From assembly GCF_014145335.1 (NCBI RefSeq), contig NZ_JACIVI010000001.1, forward strand, positions 372,001 through 436,000: DNA of 64,000 bases. The letters are read 5' to 3'. This document shows, in pieces, positions 34,656 to 45,147 of this stretch; position 1 is the stretch's first letter, and the number at the start of each line of letters is the position of its first letter. The translations under genes were made by a program, and so were the position numbers. Source of the stretch: Aquariibacter albus (GTDB lineage Bacteria; Pseudomonadota; Gammaproteobacteria; Burkholderiales; Burkholderiaceae_C). Below the pieces are notes generated by a model. That model searched no databases, was not told the DNA's origin, and worked only from the letters and a program-made list of their open reading frames with translations.

Positions 34656-35684
34656 TCAGCATCCGACCTGCCACTGGCCACGCAGCAGCTCGTAATCGCA
34701 GCGTCCGCCGTGGAAGGTGGCACCGCTCTGCAAGCTGCTGACCCAGACCTCGGCCGGTGCGAACAGCGCGCCGTCGATCTTGTAGAAATCGTAGTCGGCG
34801 GCCTTGAAGATCTCGGCGAAGCCCTTGCCGTAGTCGCGTGAGTTCAGCGCGGGCAGCTGCTGCGCCAGCTGGCGCGCGGCGGCGTCATCGGCGTCCACCG
34901 TCAGGTGCACGCGGCCGCCGTAGAGGATGGCGTCGTTGGTGCGGCCCATGGCCTCCAGGCCGTCGGCGGCCGGGGGGGGCAGGGGGGCGCTGGCGCTGCC
35001 GTCGACGATCTGCGCCAGCGGAAAGTGCAGTTCGTGGGCCTTGTGCAGCGCCACCTCCAGCACCCGGCCGACGACCTGCGTGGTGCCCGCCAGGCTGCGC
35101 GTGGGGGTGAGGATGATCGTCAGCTGCGGCGGCTGCAGGCCGCAGTCGCGCAGGATCTTGTCGAGCACGACGGACGGGGGTTCGCGGTCGACCTCCAGCA
35201 CCAGCACGGCGGCCTCGGCCTGGTCGCGGTAGCCGAGCTCGGCGTAGAGCGCCTCCTTCTGCGCCAGCGCGCGCGCCGGCCCGGAGCCGAGGCTGAAAAA
35301 CTTCTTGCCGCCGGCCTCCTCCTTGCTGGCCGACAGGCTCCAGCCGGCGTACTGGCTGGCCAGGCAGGCCAGCACGGGTTGCGCGCTCCGCACCTCGATC
35401 CAGCTCGGCCAGTCGGCCCAGGCGCTGTCGGCGCGCGTGCTCAGGCCGACCTGGCCGAGGCCACCCATGCAGATCTCGGCGATGCGCAGGCCGGCCTCGG
35501 TGCTGCCGCGGGTGGCGATGCCGGCGTCGATGAAGGTGGTGCCGCGGGGGTCGCGGCGGACCTGGAGTCGCAGGGCATCGGCACGCTCCAGCAGGGCCTG
35601 GACCTGGACGGCGGCCAGGCGGTTGACGCTCAGGGGCGAATCCGCGAAAGCGGCGGGGAGGGCGGTGGACGGGCTCATGGGCAT
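34656..35684 (-). CDS. mch: Methenyltetrahydromethanopterin cyclohydrolase
   Basis: A 342-residue protein matching Mch: SVNRLAAVQVQALLERADAL, FIDAGIATRGSTEAGLRIAEICMGGLG (in pieces), CLASQYAGWSLS, KFFSLGSGPARALA and the C-terminal DYDFYKIDGALFAPAEVWV. It converts methenyl-H4MPT to formyl-H4MPT in the cytoplasm. The ATG at 35682-35684 was chosen; a second in-frame ATG lies six bases in. Its position between mtdB-ATP-grasp and mptN is typical of methylotroph C1 clusters. Confidence 0.96.
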   Translation of the reverse strand: MPMSPSTALPAAFADSPLSVNRLAAVQVQALLERADALRLQVRRDPRGTTFIDAGIATRGSTEAGLRIAEICMGGLGQVGLSTRADSAWADWPSWIEVRSAQPVLACLASQYAGWSLSASKEEAGGKKFFSLGSGPARALAQKEALYAELGYRDQAEAAVLVLEVDREPPSVVLDKILRDCGLQPPQLTIILTPTRSLAGTTQVVGRVLEVALHKAHELHFPLAQIVDGSASAPLPPPAADGLEAMGRTNDAILYGGRVHLTVDADDAAARQLAQQLPALNSRDYGKGFAEIFKAADYDFYKIDGALFAPAEVWVSSLQSGATFHGGRCDYELLRGQWQVGC

Positions 35685-35754
35685 CTCGTGGGGTAAGCCG
35701 GCTTCTTGATGGCCGGTCGGACGGGGCGCGGGATCGTTCGGAATCGCTTCAGCC

Positions 35755-37011
35755 TCAAGCCGTCGCCAGGCCCGCAGCCAAGCCGGCGGGTGCAGGCCTG
35801 GCAGGTCCGGGGGCTTCGGCCGCGCACAGCAGGGCCTGCAGGGCGTGGCGGCCCTGCTCAAGCGCGACCTGCAGCGTGGCTTCGTCGGTGGCGGCCAGCT
35901 GGAGGCTGCAGACCGGGTCTCCGCGGCCATGGCGGCTGCCTGGCATCGGATGGTCGTGGGTTCCGGGCCAGCGCGCCAGGGCGGTGGCCCGCCCGGCGGA
36001 AAGCACGAAGGGCCGGGGGGCCTCGACCAGGCCGCTGCCGCGCAGGCTCAGGCCTTGAGCCTCGGCGGCCGTGCGGGGCCCGGGGGGCAGGGGACAGGGT
36101 GCGTCCAGGCCCGCGGCGCGGGCGCAGGCCGCGAGATGGGCCGCGATCAAGGGCAGCTCCGGGTAGAGGCCCAGGCTGGCGCTGGCGCGGGGGTTGATCT
36201 CCAGCAGCTCGATGGCCTCGCCGTCCACCAGCAGGTCCAGGCTGCCGAGGCCGATCAGGCCGAAGGCCGGCACCAGGGCTTGAAGCGCCGTCTCGGCCGC
36301 AGCCTGTGCGGCACCCGGCAGGCGCACCGGACCGATCAGCCCGTCGAAGACCCAGGGCCGGCCGCGCAGCGCGCGGCTGCGCTGCCACTGCGCAGCGACC
36401 ACGCGGGCCTGCCGGCCGTCGGCCACGTAGAGCAGGGACGCGGCGCGGCCCGGCCGCTCGCGCTGCCAGCAGTCGCCCGGTCGCGGCCTGCGTGCCGGGC
36501 CGTCCTGCCCGCGCCCGCGCAGGGCCCGACGCACCTGCCAGCCGCCGCTGCCGCAGGCGGCCTTGAGCAGCCAGCCGCGGCGGTCGGGCGGGGCTTCGGC
36601 CAGCGCGTCGGGCAGGGTCGGAGGATGGGGCAGGCCCAGGGTCTGCAGGGTGGACGTCCAGTGCGCGGGATCGCGCAGGTGGGCGATGGCTGCCGCCCTC
36701 ATGCCCAGCGGCGGCAGCAGGGTGGCCGCGCGCGCCAGGGCGGCGGGTGCAGCTTCCAGGCCGGGCCCGGCGATCCAGCCGCGCAGGCCGGGCCGGCCCT
36801 GCCAGGCCTGCAGCGCGGCTTCGAGCGCCTGTGCGTCGATGTGCAGGCTGCCGGGCGGGCCGATGGGTCGCCAGTCGGCGCAGGCGGCCCGCGTGTCGGC
36901 GTCGCCGAAGGCGTCGATGCCCAGCACCTGCCAGCCTTCGCGTGCAGCTGCCTGGGCCAGCGCGCGCACGGACAGGCCGGCGACGATCAGCGTCGGCGCG
37001 TGCGGCGTCAT
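35755..37011 (-). CDS. ATP-grasp protein of the H4MPT cluster, unknown substrate
   Basis: A 418-residue protein. The N-terminal 110 residues look like a preATP-grasp Rossmann domain (LIVAGLSVRALAQAAAREGWQVLGIDAFGDADTR in pieces). A shortened ATP-grasp core follows with WLLKAACGSGGWQVRR as the phosphate loop and GLGSLDLLVDGEAIELLEINPRAS as metal site. The C-terminal 120 residues are specific to this family. Homologues occur in bacterial H4MPT clusters between mtdB and mch, and no reaction has been assigned as far as I know. It is 19 bases downstream of mtdB. A ligase step in cofactor synthesis is inferred. Confidence 0.82.
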   Translation of the reverse strand: MTPHAPTLIVAGLSVRALAQAAAREGWQVLGIDAFGDADTRAACADWRPIGPPGSLHIDAQALEAALQAWQGRPGLRGWIAGPGLEAAPAALARAATLLPPLGMRAAAIAHLRDPAHWTSTLQTLGLPHPPTLPDALAEAPPDRRGWLLKAACGSGGWQVRRALRGRGQDGPARRPRPGDCWQRERPGRAASLLYVADGRQARVVAAQWQRSRALRGRPWVFDGLIGPVRLPGAAQAAAETALQALVPAFGLIGLGSLDLLVDGEAIELLEINPRASASLGLYPELPLIAAHLAACARAAGLDAPCPLPPGPRTAAEAQGLSLRGSGLVEAPRPFVLSAGRATALARWPGTHDHPMPGSRHGRGDPVCSLQLAATDEATLQVALEQGRHALQALLCAAEAPGPARPAPAGLAAGLATA

Positions 37012-37030
37012 CGCTTGCTCCGTATCCGCC

Positions 37031-37942
37031 TCAGGGGGTGGCCGCCTCTTCGGCCAGCACCTCGCGGGCGACCTCGAAGGCATCGGGGAAGCTGTAGGTC
37101 ACCGGCTTGTCCGACTCGCACATGCGCTTGAGCAGGCGGTGCTGGGTCTGGTACTTCACGTTGCCGATGGCCAGCGGGCCGATGGCCAGGGCCTGGGTGC
37201 CGGGCAGGAGGCTGAGCTTGTCCATCATGCCGATGCCGGCAATGCCGGCCGGCGGCACGGCGTTCACGTCGGCGGCGACCAGCAGCCTGCGCGCCACCGT
37301 CAGATCCTCGGGCAGCACGACCTGGATGCCGGCGGCCGCGGTGGCCAGCAGCACATCGGCTTCGGCCAGCGAGCGCTGCACGGCATGGCGGTCGCCTCCC
37401 GAGCTGCCCTCCAGCGTGACGCCGAAGCGCGCGCCGGTCTCGGCTGCGGCCTGCCGCGCCATGCTCTCGCCGAAGTGGGTCGAGAGGCAGACGCGCGCGC
37501 CCTGCTGCGCGGCGATCACGCCGGCGATGCGGCCGACCGTGCCGGTGCCGCCGATCACGACGACCTTCAGCCCGGCCAGCGTCTTGCCCAGCGTCCTCAG
37601 CCCGGCCTCGACGCAGGCCACCATGGCCGCGGCCGTGGTGTAGGAGCCGCTGGGGTCGGCGAAGACCGAGACGACGAAGGGCGGCACCATGGCGGCCACC
37701 GCCTTGTCGACCATGTCGGCGGCCAGCAGCACGTCACGACCCCCGATGAAGATGCCGGTGCGGCTGACCCCGCGCGGGCCGCGCGAGAAGATCGCGTCCT
37801 GCGTCAGGCCGGCGACGCGGTCGAGGGTGACCTCCGAGTAGATCGGCACCATGTCATAGCCCGCATCGGCCGCCATGTTGATGTCGAAGGGGCTCATCTG
37901 CTGGCCCGGTGTGAACATGTGCAGGATGCGAGGGCGTTCCAT
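37031..37942 (-). CDS. mtdB: NAD(P)-dependent methylene-tetrahydromethanopterin dehydrogenase
   Basis: A 303-residue dehydrogenase beginning ILHMFTPGQQMSPFDINMAADAGYD (in pieces), the MtdB/MtdA start. The Rossmann motif VVVIGGTGTVGRIAGVIAAQQ binds the nicotinamide cofactor, and DVNAVPPAGIAGIG is a conserved C-terminal segment. It oxidises methylene-H4MPT to methenyl-H4MPT, between Fae and Mch. The FTPGQQMSPFDINMA start and its place in the cluster favour MtdB over the folate-active MtdA. It is the second gene of the seven-gene run, 61 bases after RFAP synthase. Confidence 0.93.
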   Translation of the reverse strand: MERPRILHMFTPGQQMSPFDINMAADAGYDMVPIYSEVTLDRVAGLTQDAIFSRGPRGVSRTGIFIGGRDVLLAADMVDKAVAAMVPPFVVSVFADPSGSYTTAAAMVACVEAGLRTLGKTLAGLKVVVIGGTGTVGRIAGVIAAQQGARVCLSTHFGESMARQAAAETGARFGVTLEGSSGGDRHAVQRSLAEADVLLATAAAGIQVVLPEDLTVARRLLVAADVNAVPPAGIAGIGMMDKLSLLPGTQALAIGPLAIGNVKYQTQHRLLKRMCESDKPVTYSFPDAFEVAREVLAEEAATP

Positions 37943-38003
37943 GGGGGGGGCTCGGTGTGGGCGTGGGGCGGTGCGCGGCGCGGGCCGCGCGGGGGAGGGA
38001 CGC

Positions 38004-39122
38004 TCAGGCCGCGACGGCCGTCGGGTTGCCTGGGGGCGGCACGCAGGCTCCGGCGGGCAGCAGGCGCAGTGCCGCGCCTTCGTTGCGGGGCGCGACCACC
38101 TGCAGCCTCAGGCCCTCCGGCACGCGGCCCGCAGCCCGCAGGGCGGCGACCAGCCGCTCGGCCGCGGCCTGGCTCGGCAGGATGGCGAAGCCAGTCGGTC
38201 CCCAGCTGGACTGGCCGAGGCCTGCCGGCAGCCCGAGCTGCCGGGGGGCTTCACGGGCCAGCGCGTCCATCAGGTCGGCCACCCGCTCGCTGAGATAGGC
38301 CCGTCCCGACTGGGCCGGCGCGAAGTGCGCGCCCAGCAGGGCCTGCACGGCGGACACGCCCTGCGCAAAGGCGGCGAAATCACCATCGGCGGCCGAGGGC
38401 AGGACCCGCATCAGCACCTCGTGGCAAAGGGCGGCGGCCTCGGCCTGGCGAAGGGGCGGAAGGCTGGCCAGCGCGCTGCGTTCCAGCTCGCCGGCCAGGC
38501 CGGTCTGCTGCGGATCGAGCACCAGCAGCACGCGCCAGTCGGCCGGCAGGGCGAGGCGGGCCAGCAGCGGCGCGGGCTGGCCGTCGCGACCCGGTCCGCC
38601 GTCGAGCAGCAGGCCGCCCTGGTCGAAGCCCGCGATGCCCACCCCGGACCGCAGCCCGCGGCCCAGCAGCCGGGCCAGCGCGGGCGTGTCGAGCTCCAGC
38701 CCCTGGAAGCTGGCATAGGCCCGGCCGACCGCCAGCGCGAGCTGGGTGCCGGAGCCGAAGCCGGCGTGGGCCGGCAGCACCTGCTGCAGCGTCAGCTGCA
38801 TCGGCGCGCGACGCGGGCCCGGCAGGCGCAGGCGCAGGGCGGCCAGGTGGGCGGCGGCGCGCTCGCGCTCGGCCAGGGCTGCGGGGCCTGCGGCCTCGAC
38901 GCGGTCGCAGGAGGCCGTCGGGTCGTCCAGCGGGGCCAGGCGCACAACGGTCTCGAAGCCGCCGATCACCAGGCCAAGGCTGCCAAAGCGACGGCCCAGG
39001 GTCGCCGCGGGATCCAGAAAGCCCAGATGCAGGCGGCCGGGGGCACGGACTTCGACGGCGGCCGGCGGGCAGCTGCCGGGGGGCTCGGAGGTCGGTCGGT
39101 CAGGGGGGGCGCGGCGGTCCAT
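38004..39122 (-). CDS. mptG: Beta-ribofuranosylaminobenzene 5'-phosphate (RFAP) synthase
   Basis: A 372-residue protein of the GHMP superfamily. It opens VEVRAPGRLHLGFLD, has the GHMP motif LPAHAGFGSGTQLALAVG near residue 115-132 and later GVGIAGFDQGGLLLDGG, all typical of RFAP synthase. The enzyme joins 4-hydroxybenzoate or 4-aminobenzoate to PRPP, the first committed step of methanopterin side-chain synthesis. The ATG at 39120-39122 was chosen because GAAGGG precedes it; an ATG further upstream lacks this. It heads the seven-gene H4MPT run, divergent from the PQQ dehydrogenase with a 369-base intergenic region. Confidence 0.92.
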   Translation of the reverse strand: MDRRAPPDRPTSEPPGSCPPAAVEVRAPGRLHLGFLDPAATLGRRFGSLGLVIGGFETVVRLAPLDDPTASCDRVEAAGPAALAERERAAAHLAALRLRLPGPRRAPMQLTLQQVLPAHAGFGSGTQLALAVGRAYASFQGLELDTPALARLLGRGLRSGVGIAGFDQGGLLLDGGPGRDGQPAPLLARLALPADWRVLLVLDPQQTGLAGELERSALASLPPLRQAEAAALCHEVLMRVLPSAADGDFAAFAQGVSAVQALLGAHFAPAQSGRAYLSERVADLMDALAREAPRQLGLPAGLGQSSWGPTGFAILPSQAAAERLVAALRAAGRVPEGLRLQVVAPRNEGAALRLLPAGACVPPPGNPTAVAA

Positions 39123-39267
39123 CGGGCCCTTCAAAGCAATCGGCATTCCCCGGATCTTCGACGCGCTGGACGGTTGGCGCTACCCGCAGCAGCCCGGGTG
39201 TCCTCTTGTGGAGCCTTGTCCCAAGTCGACCAAGTTCTCGCGTCGTAACCGAGGGTAGACCCTGGGT

Positions 39268-39293
39268 TGGACAGGCTGAATTTTCGGTGTCCA
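39268..39293. promoter_or_regulatory. TGGACA-N14-TGTCCA inverted repeat, candidate activator site
   Basis: Six-base arms at 39268-39273 and 39288-39293, repeated 20 bases apart on the helix. The centre is about 155 bases upstream of the predicted sigma-54 start, a usual distance for enhancer-binding proteins. Further TGTCC copies stand near 39199 and 39218. This is the largest intergenic region (39123-39491) and it holds no gene. Confidence 0.4.
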
Positions 39294-39330
39294 GCCCCGT
39301 AGCAACGCGGGGTGGGATTGAGGAAAAACT

Positions 39331-39347
39331 CCGGGCACGATGCCCGG
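39331..39347. promoter_or_regulatory. CCGGGCA-CGA-TGCCCGG dyad upstream of the PQQ dehydrogenase
   Basis: A perfect seven-base inverted repeat with a three-base loop, centred about 96 bases upstream of the predicted sigma-54 start. It could be a second protein-binding site. Confidence 0.3.
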
Positions 39348-39408
39348 GTCGATTCAAGAGGACCTGGACTCAGGGCTTGCCCTGGATCGGCCATCCAACC
39401 AGACGTTT

Positions 39409-39423
39409 TGGCACGCGAGTTGC
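39409..39423 (+). promoter_or_regulatory. Sigma-54 (-24/-12) promoter of the PQQ dehydrogenase
   Basis: TGGCACGCGAGTTGC matches the consensus TGGCACG-N4-TTGC at every defined base, with GG at 39410-39411 and GC at 39422-39423. Transcription should start near 39435, giving a 57-base leader that includes the ribosome site GGAGGAG. Confidence 0.8.
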
Positions 39424-39491
39424 CATTTTGGGTTGTCCTGTGGACCGCACACCCTGCGTCATTGATGTCACAACCGGAGGAGCACATCCCC

Positions 39492-41291
39492 ATGAAGCTG
39501 AAGACCACCGCCGTCCTGATCGGTCTGGCCCTTGCCACCCTCGGTGCGCAAGCCGCCGTTACCGACCAGATGATCCTGAACGACGCCAAGACCCCGGGCG
39601 ACATCCTGAGCTGGGGCATCGGCACCGAAGGCCAGCGTCACAGCCCGCTGACCAAGGTCAACACCGCGACCGTCAAGAACCTGACGCCGGCCTGGGCCTT
39701 CTCCTTCGGCGGCGAAAAGCAGCGCGGCCAGGAAGCCCAGCCCGTGATCTACAAGGGCAAGATGTTCGTCACCGCGTCGTACTCGCGCCTCTACGCGCTG
39801 GACGCCCTGACCGGCAAGCGCCTGTGGAAGTATGAGCACCGTCTGCCGGAAGGCATCGTGCCGTGCTGCGACGTGATCAACCGCGGCGCCGCCCTGTACG
39901 ACAACCTGGTGATCTTCGGCACGCTGGACGCCCAGCTGGTCGCCCTGAACCAGGACACCGGTGAAGTCGTCTGGCGCGAGAAGATCGACAACTACCAGGA
40001 CGGCTACAGCTACTCGGCCGCCCCGCTGGTCGTGAACGGCCTGGTGCTGACCGGCGTGTCCGGTGGCGAGTTCGGCGTGGTTGGCCGTGTCGAGGCGCGT
40101 GACGCCAAGACCGGTCAGATGGTCTGGGTGCGTCCGGTGGTTGAAGGCCACATGGGCTACACCTTCGACAAGGCGGGCAACAAGGTCGAGAACGGTGTCT
40201 CGGGCACGACCAACAAGTCCTGGCCTGGCGACCTGTGGAAGACCGGCGGCGCCACCCCGTGGCTCGGCGGCACCTACGATGCCAAGACCGGCCTGGCCTA
40301 CTTCGGCACCGGCAATCCGGCCCCGTGGAACAGCCACATCCGCCAGGGTGACAACCTCTTCTCGTGCTCGACCGTCGCCATCGACGTCAAGACCGGCAAG
40401 ATCGTCTGGCATTACCAGAACACCCCGAACGACGGCTGGGACTTCGACGGCGTCAACGAGTTCGTGACCTTCGACATGGACGGTCGTCGCGTCGGCGGCA
40501 AGGCTGACCGCAACGGCTTCTTCTACGTCAACGACGCGAAGACCGGCGAGCTGATCAACGCCTTCCCCTTCGTCAAGAAGGTGACCTGGGCCACCGGCAT
40601 CGACCTGAAGACCGGCCGTCCGAACTACGACCCGGCCAACCGTCCGGGCAACCCGGCGTCGTCGGCTGACGGCAAGAAGGGCAACGTCGTCTTCTCGGCC
40701 CCCAGCTTCCTGGGCGGCAAGAACCAGATGCCGATGGCCTACTCGCCGCAGACCAAGCTCTTCTACGTTCCCTCGAACGAATGGGGCATGGAGATCTGGA
40801 ACGAGCCGATCACCTACAAGAAGGGTGCGGCCTACCTGGGCGCCGGCTTCACCATCAAGACCATCGACGACAACTACATCGGCGCGCTGCGCGCGATCGA
40901 TCCGAAGTCGGGCAAGATCGTCTGGGAAGTGAAGAACGAGGCCCCGCTGTGGGGTGGCGTGCTGACCACCGCCGGCAACCTGGTGTTCTGGGGCACGCCG
41001 GAAGGCTACCTGAAGGCCGCCGACGCCAAGACCGGCAAGGTCCTGTGGCAGTTCCAGACCGGTTCGGGCGTCGTCGCCCCGCCGGTGGCCTGGGAAGCCA
41101 ACGGCGAGCAGTACATCACCGTGGTTTCCGGTTGGGGCGGCGCCGTCCCGCTGTGGGGTGGTGACGTGGCCAAGAAGGTCAACTACCTGGAGCAAGGTGG
41201 CATGGTCTGGACCTTCAAGCTGGGCAAGGGCGGTGCGGCTGTCGCGGCCGTCCCGGCTGCTGCCAAGGTGGCGGCCCCCGCTGCCCGCTGA
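39492..41291 (+). CDS. PQQ-dependent methanol/alcohol dehydrogenase (Mdh2/ExaF-like)
   Basis: A 599-residue periplasmic quinoprotein with signal peptide (cleavage near GAQA, residue 21-22) and eight-bladed propeller repeats such as [13 protein letters not shown] and [13 protein letters not shown]. The vicinal disulfide is Cys125-Cys126 ([10 protein letters not shown]). The catalytic Asp is at 317 in GWDFDGVNE, and Asp319 two residues later is the residue that marks lanthanide-dependent enzymes. Overall it is closer to ExaA/ExaF-type alcohol dehydrogenases than to MxaF. It oxidises a primary alcohol, presumably methanol given the neighbours, and passes electrons to a cytochrome c. No mxaI, mxaG or mxaJ gene is adjacent. 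Codon use suggests high expression. Confidence 0.92.
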   Translation: MKLKTTAVLIGLALATLGAQAAVTDQMILNDAKTPGDILSWGIGTEGQRHSPLTKVNTATVKNLTPAWAFSFGGEKQRGQEAQPVIYKGKMFVTASYSRLYALDALTGKRLWKYEHRLPEGIVPCCDVINRGAALYDNLVIFGTLDAQLVALNQDTGEVVWREKIDNYQDGYSYSAAPLVVNGLVLTGVSGGEFGVVGRVEARDAKTGQMVWVRPVVEGHMGYTFDKAGNKVENGVSGTTNKSWPGDLWKTGGATPWLGGTYDAKTGLAYFGTGNPAPWNSHIRQGDNLFSCSTVAIDVKTGKIVWHYQNTPNDGWDFDGVNEFVTFDMDGRRVGGKADRNGFFYVNDAKTGELINAFPFVKKVTWATGIDLKTGRPNYDPANRPGNPASSADGKKGNVVFSAPSFLGGKNQMPMAYSPQTKLFYVPSNEWGMEIWNEPITYKKGAAYLGAGFTIKTIDDNYIGALRAIDPKSGKIVWEVKNEAPLWGGVLTTAGNLVFWGTPEGYLKAADAKTGKVLWQFQTGSGVVAPPVAWEANGEQYITVVSGWGGAVPLWGGDVAKKVNYLEQGGMVWTFKLGKGGAAVAAVPAAAKVAAPAAR

Positions 41292-41307
41292 TCGCGCTTG
41301 AGGTGAC

Positions 41308-41339
41308 GACGGCCTCGCGCCCCAGGGCGTGAGGCCGTC
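41308..41339 (+). other. Long hairpin after the PQQ dehydrogenase
   Basis: GACGGCCTC and GAGGCCGTC close a stem that extends through GCGCC/GGCGT to about 14 pairs (one G-U), with loop CCAG. It lacks a T-run and lies 16 bases after the stop codon, so it may protect the mRNA end in front of the terminator at 41367. Confidence 0.5.
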
Positions 41340-41366
41340 GGTTCCAGCCTCTTTCGATGTGACGCC

Positions 41367-41392
41367 AAGCCACCCTCCGGGGTGGCTTTTTT
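41367..41392 (+). terminator. Rho-independent terminator of the PQQ dehydrogenase
   Basis: AAGCCACCC-TCCG-GGGTGGCTT with a T-run to 41392. This is a nine-base-pair stem with a stable tetraloop, so the dehydrogenase is a single-gene unit. Confidence 0.9.
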
Positions 41393-41455
41393 CATGCCCG
41401 CAAGTTTCCGGCTTGCGCCGGCCCAAGGGGCGCGTGCTGCGATTTCCGGACCCAT

Positions 41456-41490
41456 GAAAAAAGCGGCGTCCTGCGCAAGCAGGACGCCGC
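41456..41490 (-). terminator. Rho-independent terminator of acnA
   Basis: On the minus strand GCGGCGTCCTGC-TTGC-GCAGGACGCCGC is followed by TTTTTT, a perfect twelve-base-pair stem 55 bases past the acnA stop. A further hairpin (GCCCCTCG-CCC-CGAGGGGC, 41497-41515) lies between stop and terminator. Confidence 0.9.
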
Positions 41491-41544
41491 CTTGAGGCCC
41501 CTCGCCCCGAGGGGCAAGAGGCGCCATGCGCGAGGAGCCCGGGA

Positions 41545-44298
<2,754 letters not shown>

Positions 44299-44451
44299 GG
44301 CTGGAGACTCCGGGGAGCTGGGGGGAAAGAGGATGCAGGCGGTCGGCGGAGCCGGTTGCTGCACTGCGGCAGATTGTCGCAGGCCGGAAGAGGGGCTTTT
44401 CGCGAGCCTTTCAATCCAGCTGCGACAGGGGGATCGGCGCTGCGGCCCGTC

Positions 44452-44476
44452 AGGCCCGCGGGCCTCCGATCGGAGG
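44452..44476. other. Two overlapping perfect palindromes between the hypothetical gene and acnA
   Basis: AGGCCCGCGGGCCT (44452-44465) and CCTCCGATCGGAGG (44463-44476) overlap by three bases just past the hypothetical gene's stop on the minus strand. They could be hairpins ending that transcript, although no T-run follows, or protein sites upstream of acnA. Confidence 0.35.
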
Positions 44477-44490
44477 AAAGGGAAGGGGCA

Positions 44491-45093
44491 TCAGCGTGCA
44501 GGCTCAAGCAGTGAGCCTGCAGCCGGTGCTGCGGGCTTGGAGGCTGCATCGTCGACGGCGCTGACAGCCACCTGGGTCGGACCGCCTTCGCGCTGTTCGG
44601 CATGCAGGCAGACGTCCACCAGGCGCTGGCCGGCCCGCTGGTCGAGCATCATCGACTTGCTGGGAATCTGCAGCCAGACCACCTGGGCGCGGTGGTCGTG
44701 CAGGCGCACGGCGCCGGTGGTGGTTTCCTCCGGCACCATGCGGAAGCTGCGTGCGCCGAAGCGCACGTCGAAGTGGCCGGGCTGACCGGCCACCCGATCG
44801 ACCTGGACCGATTGCTTCTTCTCGCAGTCGGCGCGTCCGGTGTGCACCCGCTCGGCTGCGGCCAACTGGGCCGGGCTCAGCGGAAGCTCCAGGATGTTGC
44901 TCGCGCTCGCCGAGGCGCCTGCCCCGGCCGGCCGGGCCGCGGCACGCTTGCGGCTTGCGGCGTCCGTGGTGGCCTGACCCGCCCGCGCCTTGCCTGTCGC
45001 CGTCGGGGCGGTGCCCGCCGTCGTCTGTGCGGCCAGCGGCAGGGCCGCCAGCATCAGGGTCAGGGAGCAGGCGGCGGGCAGCAGGCGGTTCAT
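44491..45093 (-). CDS. Exported protein of unknown function
   Basis: A 200-residue protein with a clear signal peptide (LLPAACSLTLMLAALPLAAQ, cleavage near residue 23), an Ala/Thr/Arg-rich linker, and a compact domain from about residue 65. That domain has LPLSPAQLAAAERVHTGRADCEKKQSV, a beta-rich HFDVRFGARSFRMVPEETTTGAVRLHD (in pieces) and a late VDVCLHAEQREG. Two cysteines may form a disulfide. I do not recognise the family. It sits between prpF and acnA on the same strand, 54 bases after prpF, so it may be co-transcribed with the propionate genes. Confidence 0.75.
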   Translation of the reverse strand: MNRLLPAACSLTLMLAALPLAAQTTAGTAPTATGKARAGQATTDAASRKRAAARPAGAGASASASNILELPLSPAQLAAAERVHTGRADCEKKQSVQVDRVAGQPGHFDVRFGARSFRMVPEETTTGAVRLHDHRAQVVWLQIPSKSMMLDQRAGQRLVDVCLHAEQREGGPTQVAVSAVDDAASKPAAPAAGSLLEPAR

Positions 45094-45147
45094 GGCGTGG
45101 GACTCCAGGCGGCGACGGGTCGGATTGTGCTCAATCCCGCAGCCGGC

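Noticed and set aside
37012-39122. Possible MtdA (folate/NADP) rather than MtdB
   Set aside because: The start of the protein and its position between RFAP synthase and mch fit MtdB; no folate-linked serine-cycle genes are adjacent.
39136-39149. Minus-strand GGAATGCCGATTGC with sigma-54-like spacing just upstream of RFAP synthase
   Set aside because: The -24 half is poor and the predicted start would leave only about three bases before the ATG, upstream of which a ribosome site is already present.
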